From positions 248,001 to 312,000 of the forward strand of contig JAAKBF010000053.1 of NCBI GenBank assembly GCA_012656075.1: DNA of 64,000 nucleotides, in the 5' to 3' direction. The notes beneath the pieces are model-generated. The model saw nothing but the letters and a program-made list of their open reading frames with translations, did not search any database and was not told the origin of the DNA. The translations under genes and the position numbers were made by a program. Source of the DNA: Phytophthora hibernalis (lineage: Eukaryota; Oomycota; Peronosporomycetes; Peronosporales; Peronosporaceae). Shown one piece after another: positions 1 to 10,899 of this stretch (the first letter of the stretch is position 1; the number at the start of each line of letters is the position of its first letter).

Positions 1-1090
1 GGTAACAGCGATCTCCAGACTCGCTGCGTGATTCCCAATCCTTTCGATCACCCGAAACGAACCGTGCCACATGTGGGCCAACTTGCGTGCGTACCCTCTT
101 TCACCCGGTCCAAGTACAACCAGACTTGCGCACCAGCTATGATCTCGTGTGGCCGGGGGTCTTAGTTGTGTTCGTCCGCCCGCGATCTGATTGCGGCTCG
201 AAGTCGTTCATTCACCTGGTTTCTCGCGCGCCCATAGGGATTCTGCACGTGATATATCCACTATCGCGGTTCAAAAAAAAAAAAACGATCGCGACGTCGC
301 GTACTTCCCAGGGGCAATGCTGTTTCTAACGTGGACCGTGGGTCCCATCCGTGAGTCAGGCAGAACGGTGTGTCCTCGCGCACGCGATCTTGGGCCGTGT
401 TCGGCGCAAACGTCAGACGTTCAGCATACTCATCATAGTCTTGTTGATTTACATCTGCGACGTACATCTTAAGCGCGCGAGTCAGCGTCTGCATCATTTT
501 TCGGCCGTTCCATTCGCTTGAGATCTATACACCATCGTAGCCCGCTGTGTTTGTATCACAATCCGGCTGAATGCATGGAAGAAATCGGAAATGCCGGATG
601 GCTTCACTGGCTCCAAACCGACGAAACACACATTCCTCGTAGTTTTCCGCGATCGTCTGGGCTGTCCTCGACGCGCTCGCCTTCGCAATCACGCAACCAG
701 AGAACAGGTCCGCCCATATCAGCAGCTCCGTATTGCCCTTGAACGACTTCGGCAGCGACGGGATGTGCTCCGTCGCGATGATCTGGAAAAGGTACGTAGC
801 CTGCAGGTTTCCCGGCGACTTGCCCCTCACGAAGGGTCGCCCTTTCCCTATCTCACAATCCGTGCATTCTTACACATAGCGCTGGACACTCTTGAATAAA
901 CCTCTTCAGTGAAAGAGCGATCTGATCCGACGGTACGTTCTTCCGATTCCCTGATGTTCTCCTTCCAAACTCGTGATAGTGGTATAATAAGTCTTGCTGT
1001 AGGGTCTCCGGTACTACGATCTTCGCGACCTCGTCCCGATCTTCGTCCGTCTCCCCGACGGCGGGCAATAAAGCAGCAGATCGCTCTCAT
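1..1090 (-). pseudogene. Ty3/gypsy integrase, fragmented and partial
   Basis: Read on the minus strand, 853-1068 encodes VVPETLQQDLLYHYHE, typical of the H2C2 zinc-binding integrase N-terminus. The stretch 525-830 encodes the catalytic core (IIATEHIPSLP, LIWADLFSGCVIAKA, with the core Asp in the latter). A different frame around 494-560 has a YRSQANGTAEK box, the third strand of the core with Glu. The part 1-497 encodes the C-terminal region ending in PFRVIERIGNHA-like sequence, the usual tail before the chromodomain or LTR. At least three frame changes are present, and a 12-A run near 271-283 sits in one of them. The end lies outside the window. Confidence 0.78.
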
Positions 1091-1356
1091 TCAGCTCATA
1101 TTCGTCTGCGATCTTGGCGCACGTCTTGGCTTCATTCGAAGTCAAGCCTCCAACGTCTCCATTCAGGTACGCCTTCAGATCGACTATTCAGGTACGCCCT
1201 CAGATCGACTATCCACTTCTCTTCATTCTGGGCTTGGACGATCCGCTCACCCCGTATGCGCTGTACGATTGCTTCCTCCAGAGCATTCGCTGGTTGGTCG
1301 AGCTTCTCAAGCCGAGAGATGACAGCAATGTCGTCCGCGTAGCCGCTGTGACCATA

Positions 1357-1638
1357 TCAACGCGACGACAGCACCAAGATCGGCCTGGTGGTCAACAGGG
1401 TGTAATTCACTTCAAGCATCCGCAAGAGTGTCAATACTTCCTTGTCGACGACTCCATAGTTGAGCTCATTGGGCTTCAACGTCCGGCAGGTGAAGGTTAC
1501 TGGCCAGTACACGCCATCATGCTCCTGTATGAGCGCCGCGGAGATCGCCCACTGGCTCGCGAAGATCACGGCCATCGGCGTGCGATCAGGATCGAAGTGC
1601 CTCAGGATCGGGGTGGACACGAGTTTGGCTTTCTGCAT
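1357..1638 (-). pseudogene. Ty3/gypsy RNase H fragment
   Basis: The 93-residue frame contains PILRHFDPDRTPMAVIFASQ, matching the start of Ty3-type RNase H (L-x-x-F-D-x-x-x-P, first catalytic Asp normally followed by a strand), then ALIQEHDGVYWPVTFTCR and LNYGVVDKEVLTLL with the conserved E of the family. RNase H removes the RNA strand after reverse transcription. It lies directly downstream of the reverse transcriptase on the same strand but out of frame with it. Confidence 0.75.
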
Positions 1639-1832
1639 CGTGAACGCAATCTTTTCTCGGGTTCAACGATCGGTGTCTTCTGTTGGTGGATCCACACCCT
1701 CAGCCCTTTGTCCGCTGGGGTCGCTCTTCTCCTGGCGTCCCATCTCGTAAAAGTCTGCTTCACGCAACTCGTACAAGATCGCCGCGTAGATCGCGAAGTC
1801 TTCGATGAACTGGCTGTAATAGTTCAAACTTC

Positions 1833-2855
1833 CTAGGAAGGATTACTCGATCGGAGCGTCCGCGGAAACGGGAGGTTTCCCAGAGTTTCAAGATCTTTTC
1901 GGTCGGGTTCTAAACGGTCAGCAGATACCCAATGGCCCAGGTAGCCCGCCTTTCGCTGGCCCCAGAAACTTTTGACCACGCTGATCGAAAGATTCCAACG
2001 TTCACAAGCATCCAACAGCCTCTCGACATTTTCGCACATCGTATCCCATGTGGTTGCGGTCACCAGGATGTCGTCGATGTACGATCTTCTTCCCAGTACT
2101 GACGGCTTAGGGTTCGGCTCTGGTTCACATTCCTCGAACACATCGATCGGCTTCGTGGTATTCCGGTCAGCGCTGATTCGGAGGTGTCCGTATAGCGCGT
2201 TGTCGATCAGCCTCTGGTAGATCTGTGGAGTGTTCTTCAAGCCGAAGTGCATGCGCGTCCACTCGAAGAGGCCGAAAGGCGTGATGAAGGCAGAGATCTT
2301 CCGAGCTCGTTCGGTCATAGACACCACCCAGAACTCACTCGCCATATCGAGGGAGCAGTACCAGAGGACCTTGTCCAAGTCTTCCAAGAGATCGTTGATC
2401 ATCGGCATGGGGTACACCATCAAATGTGTTAGCCCATTCACTAGTCGGTAGACGATACAGAGCCGGATGTCGACGCCATTCTTCTTGATGATGATCACGA
2501 TCGGAGGCGCCCATGGCAAAGTCGATGGCTTGATCATCTCCGCAGGAAGCAGACTTTTGATCAGGTCAGACAGCTTCTCGCGGAACTGTGGGGCAACACG
2601 CCGGACGCGCTGCGCAACGGGAGCTGCTCCTCCGACGGCTGCTGATGACACCGCGTTTCCCTTCCCGATCAGGGGGTGGCGCCGTCGCCAGATGATCTGT
2701 CGCAGACGATCGATCTCCTCGGGGTCTTTGATTAGTGACCGCCCACCTGGATATCCTCGACCGTAACTTCGTCGAAAGTGGTCACCACCTCTGGCAAGAC
2801 GGTCATCTGCCTCTCCACGTCTTTCGCGAAGAGGTCTCCTCCTTCGTGGTGGCAT
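1833..2855 (-). pseudogene. Ty3/gypsy reverse transcriptase
   Basis: A 340-residue open frame holds the reverse transcriptase palm and fingers: a basic entry region, SPWAPPIV-like and DIRLCIVYRLVN segments, FGLFEWTRMHFGLKN, and the catalytic YIDDILV box (YIDD codons at 2070-2081). The enzyme copies element RNA into DNA. The expected 'DYR' is changed to VYR and other residues look substituted, as in an old copy. About 40 residues between the FGLKN and YIDD boxes are an insertion rich in Pro and Glu. The thumb region ends where the frame stops near 1833. Confidence 0.85.
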
Positions 2856-3548
2856 ACTTCTTCATCATCGGCGTTCTCTGGTTTGGCGATCGACGGTTTC
2901 TCAGGTTGGGGCTGGGTTTCTTCTTGATCCGGAGCCACTTCGCCGTCTCCTTCACGGCCATCTGCCTGAGGGTTCTCCGCGTCCCGATCGCCCAATTCGT
3001 CTGCCCACTTCACTGGCTTCGCGTCCGCCTTCGGGTTCATCAAAACAGGGGATAGTGCAGTAAATGGAGCAACGCTCGGTCTTGAACCTTCGGAGTCACG
3101 GCGCAAGATCTTCGTCGGCGTTCCGTACCGACCATCGGCCCTGCGGGGTCAGATCAAGTTCTTCTTCAGGTTACTCATCCGTGGTGACGTGAAACGCTAG
3201 ATTTTTCCACTCCGTATATCGACGGGATCCGATTAGCACGAATCCAGGAGTCCGAGGTACGCGGTCACCTTCGAGCCACATGCCAACTTGAGTGTCGTCC
3301 GGCAAGGCTAACTTCCGATTACCAATGTTTGTGACCTTCAGGTAGCGAGTTTTTCCCAGTCCAGCAACACCCATCGTTCTCCCCGGGTAACCCACAGTTT
3401 CCGATGGCTCGACAGAATGAAACCCTTTCGGACTTCGACCGATCCTCCGGCCGCAAGATTGCAGTGCTCTCAAGCTTGACATGTGATACCTTCTCTCCAT
3501 AGAGTTGCCTTCGTCCGGTCAGCTGAATTCGCACTTCATCCGGAAGAT

Positions 3549-4109
3549 TTAACGATCCGTTGGCCAGGTCGAGGCGGACGCCAGCGGTACCATGAAGTTC
3601 ATTCCAAGGATCAAGTCTTGGCCGCCGGTGGGTGGGTCGACCCATACGTCGAAGTAGAACACCAACGATCCAGCGAGCGTGATCTTGATTCTGGTACGGC
3701 CGTCCGCCATGTAAAGATTCTTACCAACTCTTTCACATTCCAACTCTTGACTGTTATCCATGTAGCACCCAACCTTACGAGCAAAGGCGGCATCCAGAAT
3801 GGACACCTCGGCGCCGCTGTCAAACAGCAATGTAGCTTTTTCGTTGTTGATTTTTCCCATGGCTTTCGCCTGCCGGAACTTCTTGTCTGGCACGTGGTAC
3901 TTCCAATATCCTCGCGACTCTCCATGCCAGAGATCCAAGGCCATCGTCACCTCCGACCGTCCAAATTCGTCGATCTGATGGAGACTGGAGATCGCCATGG
4001 TACGTTTGCCACGAAGATCACATGTATTGTCGGTCGGCCGAATCAGCTTTCTCACGTCTGAATTCGACTGTTTCTCGACGTAAGCATATGGAGAACTTAG
4101 AACGCTCAT
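3549..4109 (-). pseudogene. Ty3/gypsy aspartic protease
   Basis: The 186-residue open frame contains LLFDSGAEVSILD at residues 95-107 (D97 codon at about 3821), the retropepsin D-S/T-G active-site motif followed by the usual hydrophobic strand. Retropepsins act as dimers and cleave the Gag-Pol polyprotein. Here the gene lies between the zinc knuckle and the reverse transcriptase. The downstream stretch 2732-3106, in a different frame, is acidic and Pro-rich and looks like the protease-RT linker. Frame changes around 3.2-3.6 kb show decay. Confidence 0.78.
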
Positions 4110-4636
4110 CTCGTACCGGATTCCAGTCCGGCGAGCGTTCTAGTTTTAACATCTCGGCCACTTGCGGGAGCATGCCAGCGTGCTTTTGGGGATGTACCAG
4201 TGACGGATCAAGTTGTAGAAATTTTCCATCGGGCACTCTCCCGGCTCCGTGCATCTCACCGCAGGCCTTACAGATGAAGAGGCAGCGATCGGCCGGATGA
4301 CCCTTCTTGCCGCACTTCTCGCACGTCAGACGCCGCCAACAACTCATATAAGGGTGCTTCGACGACCCGCAGTGGGAACGTGGCTATCGTGGATCTTCCC
4401 GTCCAATGGTTCGGATGTACGGTCCGCACGACGGGCATTCGCGTCTCGGCTGAAGCGTCGTTGATTCTCACCAGGCGGCGATCGCGTGTGGCGATCAGGT
4501 GCGGCAGTGAGGTACACCTTTCGCTGGTCTCCCGCTCATTCCGATCCGATCGCCTCCAGTTCAGAGTCACAGGAGTTGGCCGTCGAACGGACAACACGAG
4601 CATTGATGGATAGAGCGGCTTCTCGTGGCCCACCAC
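4018..4636 (-). pseudogene. Ty3/gypsy Gag C-terminus with CCHC zinc knuckle (broken)
   Basis: An open stretch encodes CEKCGKKGHPADRC at about 4282-4323, the CX2CX4HX4C nucleocapsid zinc knuckle that binds retrotransposon RNA in Gag. A second Cys-containing segment (FICKACGEMHG) follows directly. The part upstream (4340-4636) is Arg-rich and lies in another frame. This is the junction between gag and pol on the minus strand, directly upstream of the protease. The main Gag domain is absent here. Confidence 0.75.
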
Positions 4637-5790
4637 AACGCCATCCCGGCCACCACCGCCCGCCGCATCGTTGACAGTAGCTCATCAGAGCTTAATGAGA
4701 GGGGAGGGTCGCGCGCTTCTAACGTGAAGTGCATGCCAGTGATCGAGATGGCACTGGTAGACTACGTCGAGAAGAAGTGTCTGCACACGCTGGTGCAGCT
4801 GCAGCGGATGGTCGCTTTAGACTTCGACGTCAACTTCAGAACGTCTCTGATCAGCCAGAAGCTGTGTGGCAAGCTGAACACAATGAAACAGATGATATTT
4901 CCTAACCTGTTATCGCTATTATTCTTACTGATGATTTCTGTATGACATCGGATATACAGGTCCGGATTGAGCCGGTTACATGTAACAGTGAAGAGAACAT
5001 CGAAAAGCGGCGCGTGTTTGCCGAAGCTCTGCTTAAGCATGAAGGTGATTTATTATCTATTACGATGAAAAGAACTTTAACCTGTATTGCAAGCGGATGA
5101 AAGGGAGGGCGCTGCAAGATGAGCGCGCTGCGGTGAAGCTGCCGGCGTCCATGGCAAGAATCTGCAGGTGCAGTGCGCTGTGTCGACGGAGATTGGTCTC
5201 GTGCACTACGACCCAACGTGGAAGCATCAAGATGGAGGCTAATGCAGCCTTCATCGATGCTATTTACGACACTGTGAAAGCGCATGATACATACCCAACT
5301 GACTTTTCGGGTAAGCCAATTGTGATTGTAATGGACAACGCGCCAGACGCACAGCTAGACAGAGGACCGGGTGCGTGAGCACAGCGACTTGGTGCTGCTG
5401 CGCCTAGGTCCCTACTCGTCAATGTGCAATCCCATTGAAGGTAAGCATGGCCTAATGTGTTCTGCTGTTGTTTACTTACTTTGTATGATGTGCTGCGTAT
5501 AGGCTGCTTCAGTGTCTTGAAGGCCAAGATCAAGAGCTACTTGGCTCTGAGCTACTTGGCTCTGAGCCACGACGAGATGCCGGGTGCTCCTCGCGGACAA
5601 ATGCAAGAGCGCCGCATGCAGCTTCTCGAGAAGGCAGCTGAGAATTGCATACCTTGCATGACTTGTCAACAGAATGGCTCGCCACTGCGCGCACGTTGTC
5701 GCAGCAGCTAAACGCTCCGAGCCAATGGAGTACGGAAAGAAGCCATTTGAGCTGGACCAAGTCCACTTTGCTCTGGATTAAAATTCACAA
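4625..5790 (+). pseudogene. Tc1/mariner-type transposase pseudogene with one intron
   Basis: The plus strand encodes a helix-turn-helix N-terminus (IPATTARRIVDS, then LISQKLCGKLNTMKQ) and a DDE core: YYDE-NFNLYCKR near 5060-5095, IVIVMDNAP near 5320-5345, and YSSMCNPIEGCFSVLKAK spanning an intron. The intron 5441-5502 (62 bp, GTAAGC...TATAG) splits the third catalytic region and restores it on splicing. An upstream intron near 4890-4960 has lost its GT donor (AAACAG followed by ATGATA). Frameshifts near 5060 and 5360, and an imperfect 15-bp tandem duplication near 5536-5567 that repeats the residues SYLAL, show decay. A DDE transposase of this type cuts and pastes at TA. Confidence 0.82.
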
Positions 5791-5875
5791 TAGAGTTTTT
5801 GTGAAATTTGGATGTTCGAGATTTTGACCTTAACCATTTTGAATAGTACTAGGGCTACTTTGAAGTGGCAAAGGT

Positions 5876-6260
5876 GTACCACTCCGTTCCAGATCAATCA
5901 CACGAAAGCTGTTTTTAAACTCAACCGGTAAATACCAGTATACCAGATGCCCTTTTGGGCATGAAAATACGTGCCTAGAGCCCGCGTTTTGAATGGTGTT
6001 CTGGTCTTCGCGAGATGACTCCTGTCGGTGGCAAATGACCCAATTGAGTGGCGGAGAGCACCTATCCGCTCCAGCGAAAACCTTTCGGGGAGGGTCTACG
6101 ACACAGTTATATTTTAGATTTCGCAAACCCTGGGCAACCACGCACCAACACCATGAGCCCCATTGCCAAAACGCTTCATCTGTTGGCCACATATGCACCT
6201 TACATCTTGACCGGAGAGCGTTTATTTTTATCGTGCGATAGATCTGGAACGGAGTGGTAG
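5876..6260. mobile_element. MITE family 1, copy 1 (TA-flanked, ~381 bp)
   Basis: Inverted ends lie at 5878-5905 and 6231-6258 and match at 26 of 28 positions; their core is CCACTCCGTTCCAGATC. The dinucleotide TA abuts both ends, the target duplication of Tc1/mariner-type elements. The interior has no convincing gene. A second copy lies at 17472-17822. It sits immediately downstream of the Tc1-like pseudogene, though no shared ends with that gene can be shown here. Confidence 0.75.
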
Positions 6261-6820
6261 TTGGTAACCTGCATATTTGCACTTAAAGTGGCCTGCAGTT
6301 TAAAAAATAAGCTGAGTATATGGGTCAAGCATTTTCGATTGACGTTTGCGCGATCATTTAGCACACTACACTGCTTGCTAATATTCCGATGTACCCATAT
6401 ATTCGACTCTTTTACCATCTGGAATTTTCATTCGAATTGATTATGGTGATAATCAGGCTCCACAAACGCATCGTTTGATGGCGTTAGTACCTCGGGGTGA
6501 CACCCCAACCATTGACATGATTTTTCGTATGAAAAGTTTCTTGCTTCAATTTTCTGAAAATCAGAACTCTATGAGCTGTATAAACAGACAAGGCTGTCTC
6601 GTGACTGTACTGCGTCTGTCTATTCAACGTCCCGATAAGCTGCATTATGCTGGTTGATCTTCACGATGCGGTCCATAATATGCTGGTTACGGACACCTTA
6701 GTCGTGTCTATACTCACAAACTCCCGATTTTGCCCAGTGCCCCTCCCCTGTCGCCACAAGTTATATACTAAGATCAAGTCTTTGTTTTCTTAAATTTCCT
6801 ATGCAATTCAATTAAAACAA
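6261..6820. other. No gene recognised
   Basis: This stretch between MITE copy 1 and the MULE fragment contains only short open frames. A small hairpin (GGGGTGACACCCC) lies near 6494-6506. Nothing else can be supported. Confidence 0.5.
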
Positions 6821-7333
6821 ATGATTCGGGCTGGAGGGGTTAAGAAGCAGTGGCTTACCGGCACGTTTGAGAACTGGCAGAGCTATCGAACTCCACGGGG
6901 TTTTGCTACCACGAACAACCCCGTGGAGCAGTTTAACCGCGCTATAAAGCGGTACTTCACACTGCATCGTCGATGCAAAATGGGTGTCCTTCTGGTTCAG
7001 ATGTCCGCCGGCTCCAAGAATGAATCAATAAACAAACGTGAGTTCGCCGTGGTGACATCACCTACTGCCCAGCTCAAGCGTCAGATGAACGAGCTTGGAC
7101 TCCTTGGTATTCTCTACACACACGTATCATCTCATGCAGGCATCATCTTCTTCCAAAACGAGGAGGAGCTGAGCGACAACGTCGTGTACGGTCTTCAAAC
7201 CAAATGTACTCGAGTTAATGACCCTCAGCTGAAGCGCACGCGCGAAGCACTGCCAGTCACAGCACAGCTCAGCTACCGGACGGGGCGGATGGAGTTAAAG
7301 GGTATGCCCCAGATGGGTGGAGTGTCGACGTGA
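6821..7333 (+). pseudogene. MULE-type transposase C-terminal fragment
   Basis: The 170-residue open frame contains GFATTNNPVEQFNRAIKRY and FTLHRRCKMGVLLVQM, the block after the catalytic core in oomycete Mutator-like transposases (MULE/FAR1 relatives) where the element-specific TTNNP..E..NR..K signature lies. The catalytic D-D-E region that should lie upstream is missing, so this is a 5'-truncated copy. The tail (about residues 60-170) resembles nothing I can name. No terminal inverted repeats were found around it. Confidence 0.65.
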
Positions 7334-7575
7334 AAACCGGACGTTGTCCTTGATTGTACAACTCAAAGCACACAGCGTGCGTGCACTCACTACTGGTAAT
7401 GAGGAACCGATCACATGAAGGCGAGCGTGAACGCTTTTGCTACCGTGGACCTGCTCGGCAGCAAGGTGTTGGTCAGGGCGCGTGTAGACCAATGAATAAC
7501 AGGTATACCCTGAACAACGAGTGCAGCAACCAAATTAATATCTTGATAAGCACATTTTTGTGTATATCTTACCAA

Positions 7576-8466
7576 TTACAGGTTCCACCCCGAAGTGGTG
7601 ACCAGCGTCCACACCTCCACAAAGTTCTCGGTCTGGTAGGGCACCGACGAGAGTGTGTCTTGCTGTGATATGTTGTCCACGATCAAGAACATGTCATTCA
7701 CCGCCTGGTGCCGTTGGCAGAACTCCTCCGAGTACAGTCCTTGCTGCAGCGTCGCCGTCACGAAGTCGGCGTCCTCGGCGTTGATTGGATATCGGGTCAT
7801 AGTCGACCGACATTACGTAGGTCGGGTGCATCTTGGTCGTGATACCTCAACGCCAGCTAACCCGTCATGGGGTGGGTCACCACCACATGTTGGAGACGTG
7901 TGCACGCGGGCCTGATATCGGAACAGCGCCGTGTGGTACACGAGCGAGATATTCTTGAGACGCTCCACCGTCTCGACGGACAGTGACGACATCAGCGGCG
8001 CGTGTCCGTGATGAGCGTGTTGTCGCGCTTGGGATCGTTCTCAGGCGGGCAGCCTCTTCACAGTGAAAGAACATGAACACGGGCGCGTCGCCCAGTTCCG
8101 TGAGCTCGGGTGTATTCTTCTTGATCATTCCGTCGTAGTGGAACGACATGGCCTCGAGTGTGTGTGTAGGCAGTGCCGTGTCGCTCTCCATCTTGATGTC
8201 GAAGATGCTTTCGGCCGCGAACGTCCCCTTGAGTCAGCAGACAGCTCCGTCAATGCGGCCTGCTTTGGCAACACAGCTGGAAGCTTCAGCGCCGCCACCG
8301 TCACCGCCGCCAGCTTCGTCACCTCCGCCAACTCCAGCGCCACCACTGCCGACAGCACCGACACCGCCGACAGCTCCGTTACGGCGGCCTGCTCCAGCAT
8401 CACTACTGCGGTCAGCCCCTGCACGGCTGCCACCTCTGGCGTCTCAAGCATCGTCACAGACTCCAA
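7576..8466 (-). pseudogene. Unrecognised broken protein-coding gene
   Basis: Three minus-strand frames read consecutively look coding: an Ala/Val/Leu/Thr-rich part (8200-8466, repeats of the type AVTELSAV), then IKMESDTALPTHTLEAMSFHYDG with FMFFHCEEAARL (about 8050-8200), then VETVERLKNISLVYHTALF (another frame near 7930-7990), then the open frame 7576-7800 with NAEDADFVTATLQQGLYSEE. They appear to be one protein broken by frame changes. The family is not recognised. It could be a host gene or an accessory gene of a transposon. Confidence 0.35.
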
Positions 8467-8900
8467 CCCCAGCTTCGCAACTGAGGCAAGGTTTTTGCCG
8501 CGGCCAGTTCCAGCATCACCGGCTAGTGCTCCAGCGTCACCACCGACAACTCCAATGTCATCACAGCGACCATCATCGTCACCACGACCAGCTATTGCGT
8601 CGCCACCGTCGACAGCATCGCCACCATCAACTTCTCCACTGTGGAAAGCTTCTTCACCACCGCCAGATCCAGCGGTGCCACCGCGACCAGCTCCAGCATT
8701 CCTACCGAGGTTATCTCTTGCATAATCACCGCCCGCAGCTCCTGCGCGACTGCCAGTCCTTCACCGTGGCTATCTCCGTAATCCCAACCAGCTTCTTCTC
8801 CGCGCCATCTCCTGCGCTACCGACCCGCTTCTTCCCTCGGCCAGTCCTTCGCCGTCACGCCTTCATCTTCATGCGACCCCCTTCTTTCTCGACTGAAGGA
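8230..8900. repeat. Low-complexity GCC/CAG-rich stretch
   Basis: The plus strand is a long run of short imperfect repeats of the type CCACCGTCACCGCCGCCAGC. Two plus frames (up to 253 residues) and minus frames are all open because of the composition. The minus-strand reading (Val/Leu/Ala/Glu-rich) continues into the broken gene at 7576-8466 and is the more likely coding strand; the plus frames give Ser/Pro/Thr or His/Arg-rich junk. Confidence 0.6.
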
Positions 8901-9220
8901 TTGGAGTGAAACCCCACACAATCAATATTACTCTAATGTTGCTGGAATGTTCCGTTAAAAATCTGTCTCGCAGTGTGGGTGATGAAGGATGGTGCTCATC
9001 GGATGAGCACTCTCATCCCACCTCCCGGCTCTCGCCACGGTGTTCTTTTGCATTTTACGGTGATGGATGCTGGTTTCTTCGGTGATTTTGGTATTTTGTC
9101 GAGAACTGAGCAATTCAAACTCTGGAGCTATTTTTGATTTTGCTTCAACATGATCGTCCAGACGACTTTTTGAAGTGTAGTTTTGGAGCATCTGGTCTGG
9201 AGTAAGACGGATACAAAAAT

Positions 9221-9486
9221 CACCGTTCACTCTATTTAGTCGTGTGACCTAAATAGTCGTGCACCTTGATAGTCATCTCACAGGTTTTGAAAACATTTCC
9301 AGTCCTACCTTAAATCGCTGAAACGACCATATTCTGGAAGAGTTCGTCGAGCAGATGTGCGTGATGTATTTCGTTTGGAGTTTTGACAACTACTTTTCGA
9401 GATGCATAGTTTTCAAAACGACGTCGAATCTGCTTCTTACAATAAACCAGAAATAGTCGTGGCACGACTAAATAGAGTGAACGGTG
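9221..9486. mobile_element. MITE family 2 (24-bp perfect terminal inverted repeats)
   Basis: The 24 bases at 9221-9244 are the exact reverse complement of 9463-9486. The ends begin CACCGTTCACTC and include TATTTAGTCGTG. The 266-bp unit has no gene. Internal AATAGTCGTG motifs repeat the terminal sequence near both ends (about 9251-9260 and 9451-9460). No clear target duplication is visible beside it. A short minus frame (8955-9230) runs out of the left end. Confidence 0.75.
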
Positions 9487-9535
9487 TAGCGCCTTGGAGC
9501 AACAGGGGGATCGATAACCCCATGGAGCAACCTTT

Positions 9536-9645
9536 TGGAGCTAAACTTTAGCTCCATAATTTGGGCAAATGCCGGAATGTGTCGAATTAGCTTTAAAACG
9601 GCATTTTCAAAATCTCTGTTCCGGCACTATGCCACTTTAAAGCTA
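9536..9645. repeat. Cluster of interlocking short inverted repeats
   Basis: A 10-bp palindrome with one central base, TGGAGCTAAA-C-TTTAGCTCCA, lies at 9536-9556. It is followed by an interlocked pair: TGCCGGAA about 9570 with TTCCGGCA about 9620, and TAGCTTTAAA about 9589 with TTTAAAGCTA about 9635. The GCCGGA motif occurs again near 10650-10685, on the other side of the hAT fragment, so these may be subterminal repeats of that element. Confidence 0.45.
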
Positions 9646-9671
9646 TCCCGACTGAGTAACCTATAGTTTAT

Positions 9672-10046
9672 TTAGTCGATCGAACGGTTTAGTCTGGACA
9701 ATGTCCTACACTGGTAAAAGGACAACGCTGTGCGACGGTCGTCCACTTCCCACGGGAGAATAGAGAAATCCGATTCAACAGACGCCGTGTTTGCGAATAC
9801 AGTTCCACAGCAAAACTGTCGGAGATGGGAAAATGTATGTGGCAGATTCTCTGCAGCCTTTTGGAGCGAATCCCAGCCATCATTGAAATTGGTTTCGTAG
9901 TTTTCTTTGCCGAGTGCTCCCTTGACTGATTTATTTAGCATATTTGCTTGACACAGCTCTAGGTGCTCGCATTCTACAGCTTCCTTTTGAGCTTGATTCC
10001 AACACCTTACTAGATACCTGTGCCAAGGGTCCCAAATAGAGACCAA
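9672..10046 (-). pseudogene. hAT transposase C-terminal (dimerisation) fragment
   Basis: The 124-residue frame has FCCGTVFANTASVESDFSIL and then WEVDDRRTALSFYQ. The A-N-T/S-A-S-V-E-S-x-F-S pattern is the hAT-type dimerisation region found at the C-terminus of these transposases. The catalytic part upstream is not found, so the copy is 5'-truncated or separated. Flanking GCCGGA-containing repeats (9570-9630 and about 10650-10685) may mark its ends. Confidence 0.6.
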
Positions 10047-10880
10047 GGGGCTTAGCTAATGTTCATTTCATTTGCAGGGCCTTCTACTTCGCATGGAAGC
10101 TCATGCCATGAACTGCTTTTACGACTTCCACTGGGTGGGACTTGCTCTGGCCTCGGCGTATATCCTCGCCGCGTTGTAGTGTAAACCACGTTGCGTTCTC
10201 ACCTTTCGTGACGCCTAGTTCCCACCCGCGAACTCACGCGGGGATTTGATCCGGCATCATAGGCGGTGCAACACTTTGAGCATCTTCATCGTTGCTATTC
10301 CTTTCTGCTTGTATCGTACCGACTCTATTCCTTCAGGGTAAATTTTCATGTAGAGAAACAAAGAACCGATACAATGAGTCCTAGTTGCACCGCTGTAGTT
10401 TGGCGGTTGAACATGGGAATAGCTTAATAGCAAGTGTAGATTGACTAACACACCAAGTCGGACACGGTATGGGTTAATATATCATAAGCAAATGCCCCAC
10501 ACACGCAAACGAAGTAGATAACACCACGAGTATCCCACATCACGATTGCTAGACCATACTGTATCGCATGGGCGGGATGGAACGGTGTTTTGGGCGAGGG
10601 CTTGAGCTTTCTCATAGCTCCTTCGTTTTTCGATACTAAAATATCAGTTTATTCCGGCACTTTTGAAACCTCTAATCCGGCACATCATCAGTTTTAATTG
10701 CGAAATGTCGGTATTAATGAAGACTGAGCTACACGTGCCAATTAACACAAGATCGATCAACGAACGGCAAAACGGTGGGTGAACTCCTGCTGGCGCGATG
10801 AACTGCATTCGTCAAACAGATTACATTCCAGGGCGAACATAGACACGCAAGCCCCAGCGACAAGATGATGTCATTCTAAG
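10047..10880. other. No gene recognised
   Basis: Only short open frames are present. A TTCCGGCAC copy near 10656 echoes the one near 9621. One short plus frame around 10075-10180 reads LLLRMEAHAMNCFYDF but ends soon at stops and is not recognised. Confidence 0.45.
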
Positions 10881-10899
10881 TGTTCGTTGGCGATGCAAA

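Larger units (their letters stand above)
1..4660 (-). mobile_element. Degraded Ty3/gypsy retrotransposon, pol region (runs off left edge)
   Basis: Read on the minus strand, the stretch carries in order a CCHC zinc knuckle, an aspartic protease, a reverse transcriptase, an RNase H and an integrase, which is the Ty3/gypsy (Metaviridae-type) order with integrase last. Pieces lie in different frames and contain stops, so the copy cannot make one polyprotein as read. No LTR is visible inside the window on this side. The 3' end of the element continues beyond base 1: the last bases still encode the integrase C-terminal region. The upstream end stops near 4640-4660, where a Tc1-like transposase on the other strand begins. 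A gag fragment of compatible type and the same strand lies at 11.7-13.5 kb and may be its displaced 5' part (inference). Confidence 0.88.

Noticed and set aside
8063..8909. Two long plus-strand frames (220 and 253 codons) rich in Ser/Thr/Pro or His/Arg
   Set aside because: They arise from the GCC/CAG-type low-complexity repeat, which keeps every frame open; the minus strand joins better to unique coding-like sequence.
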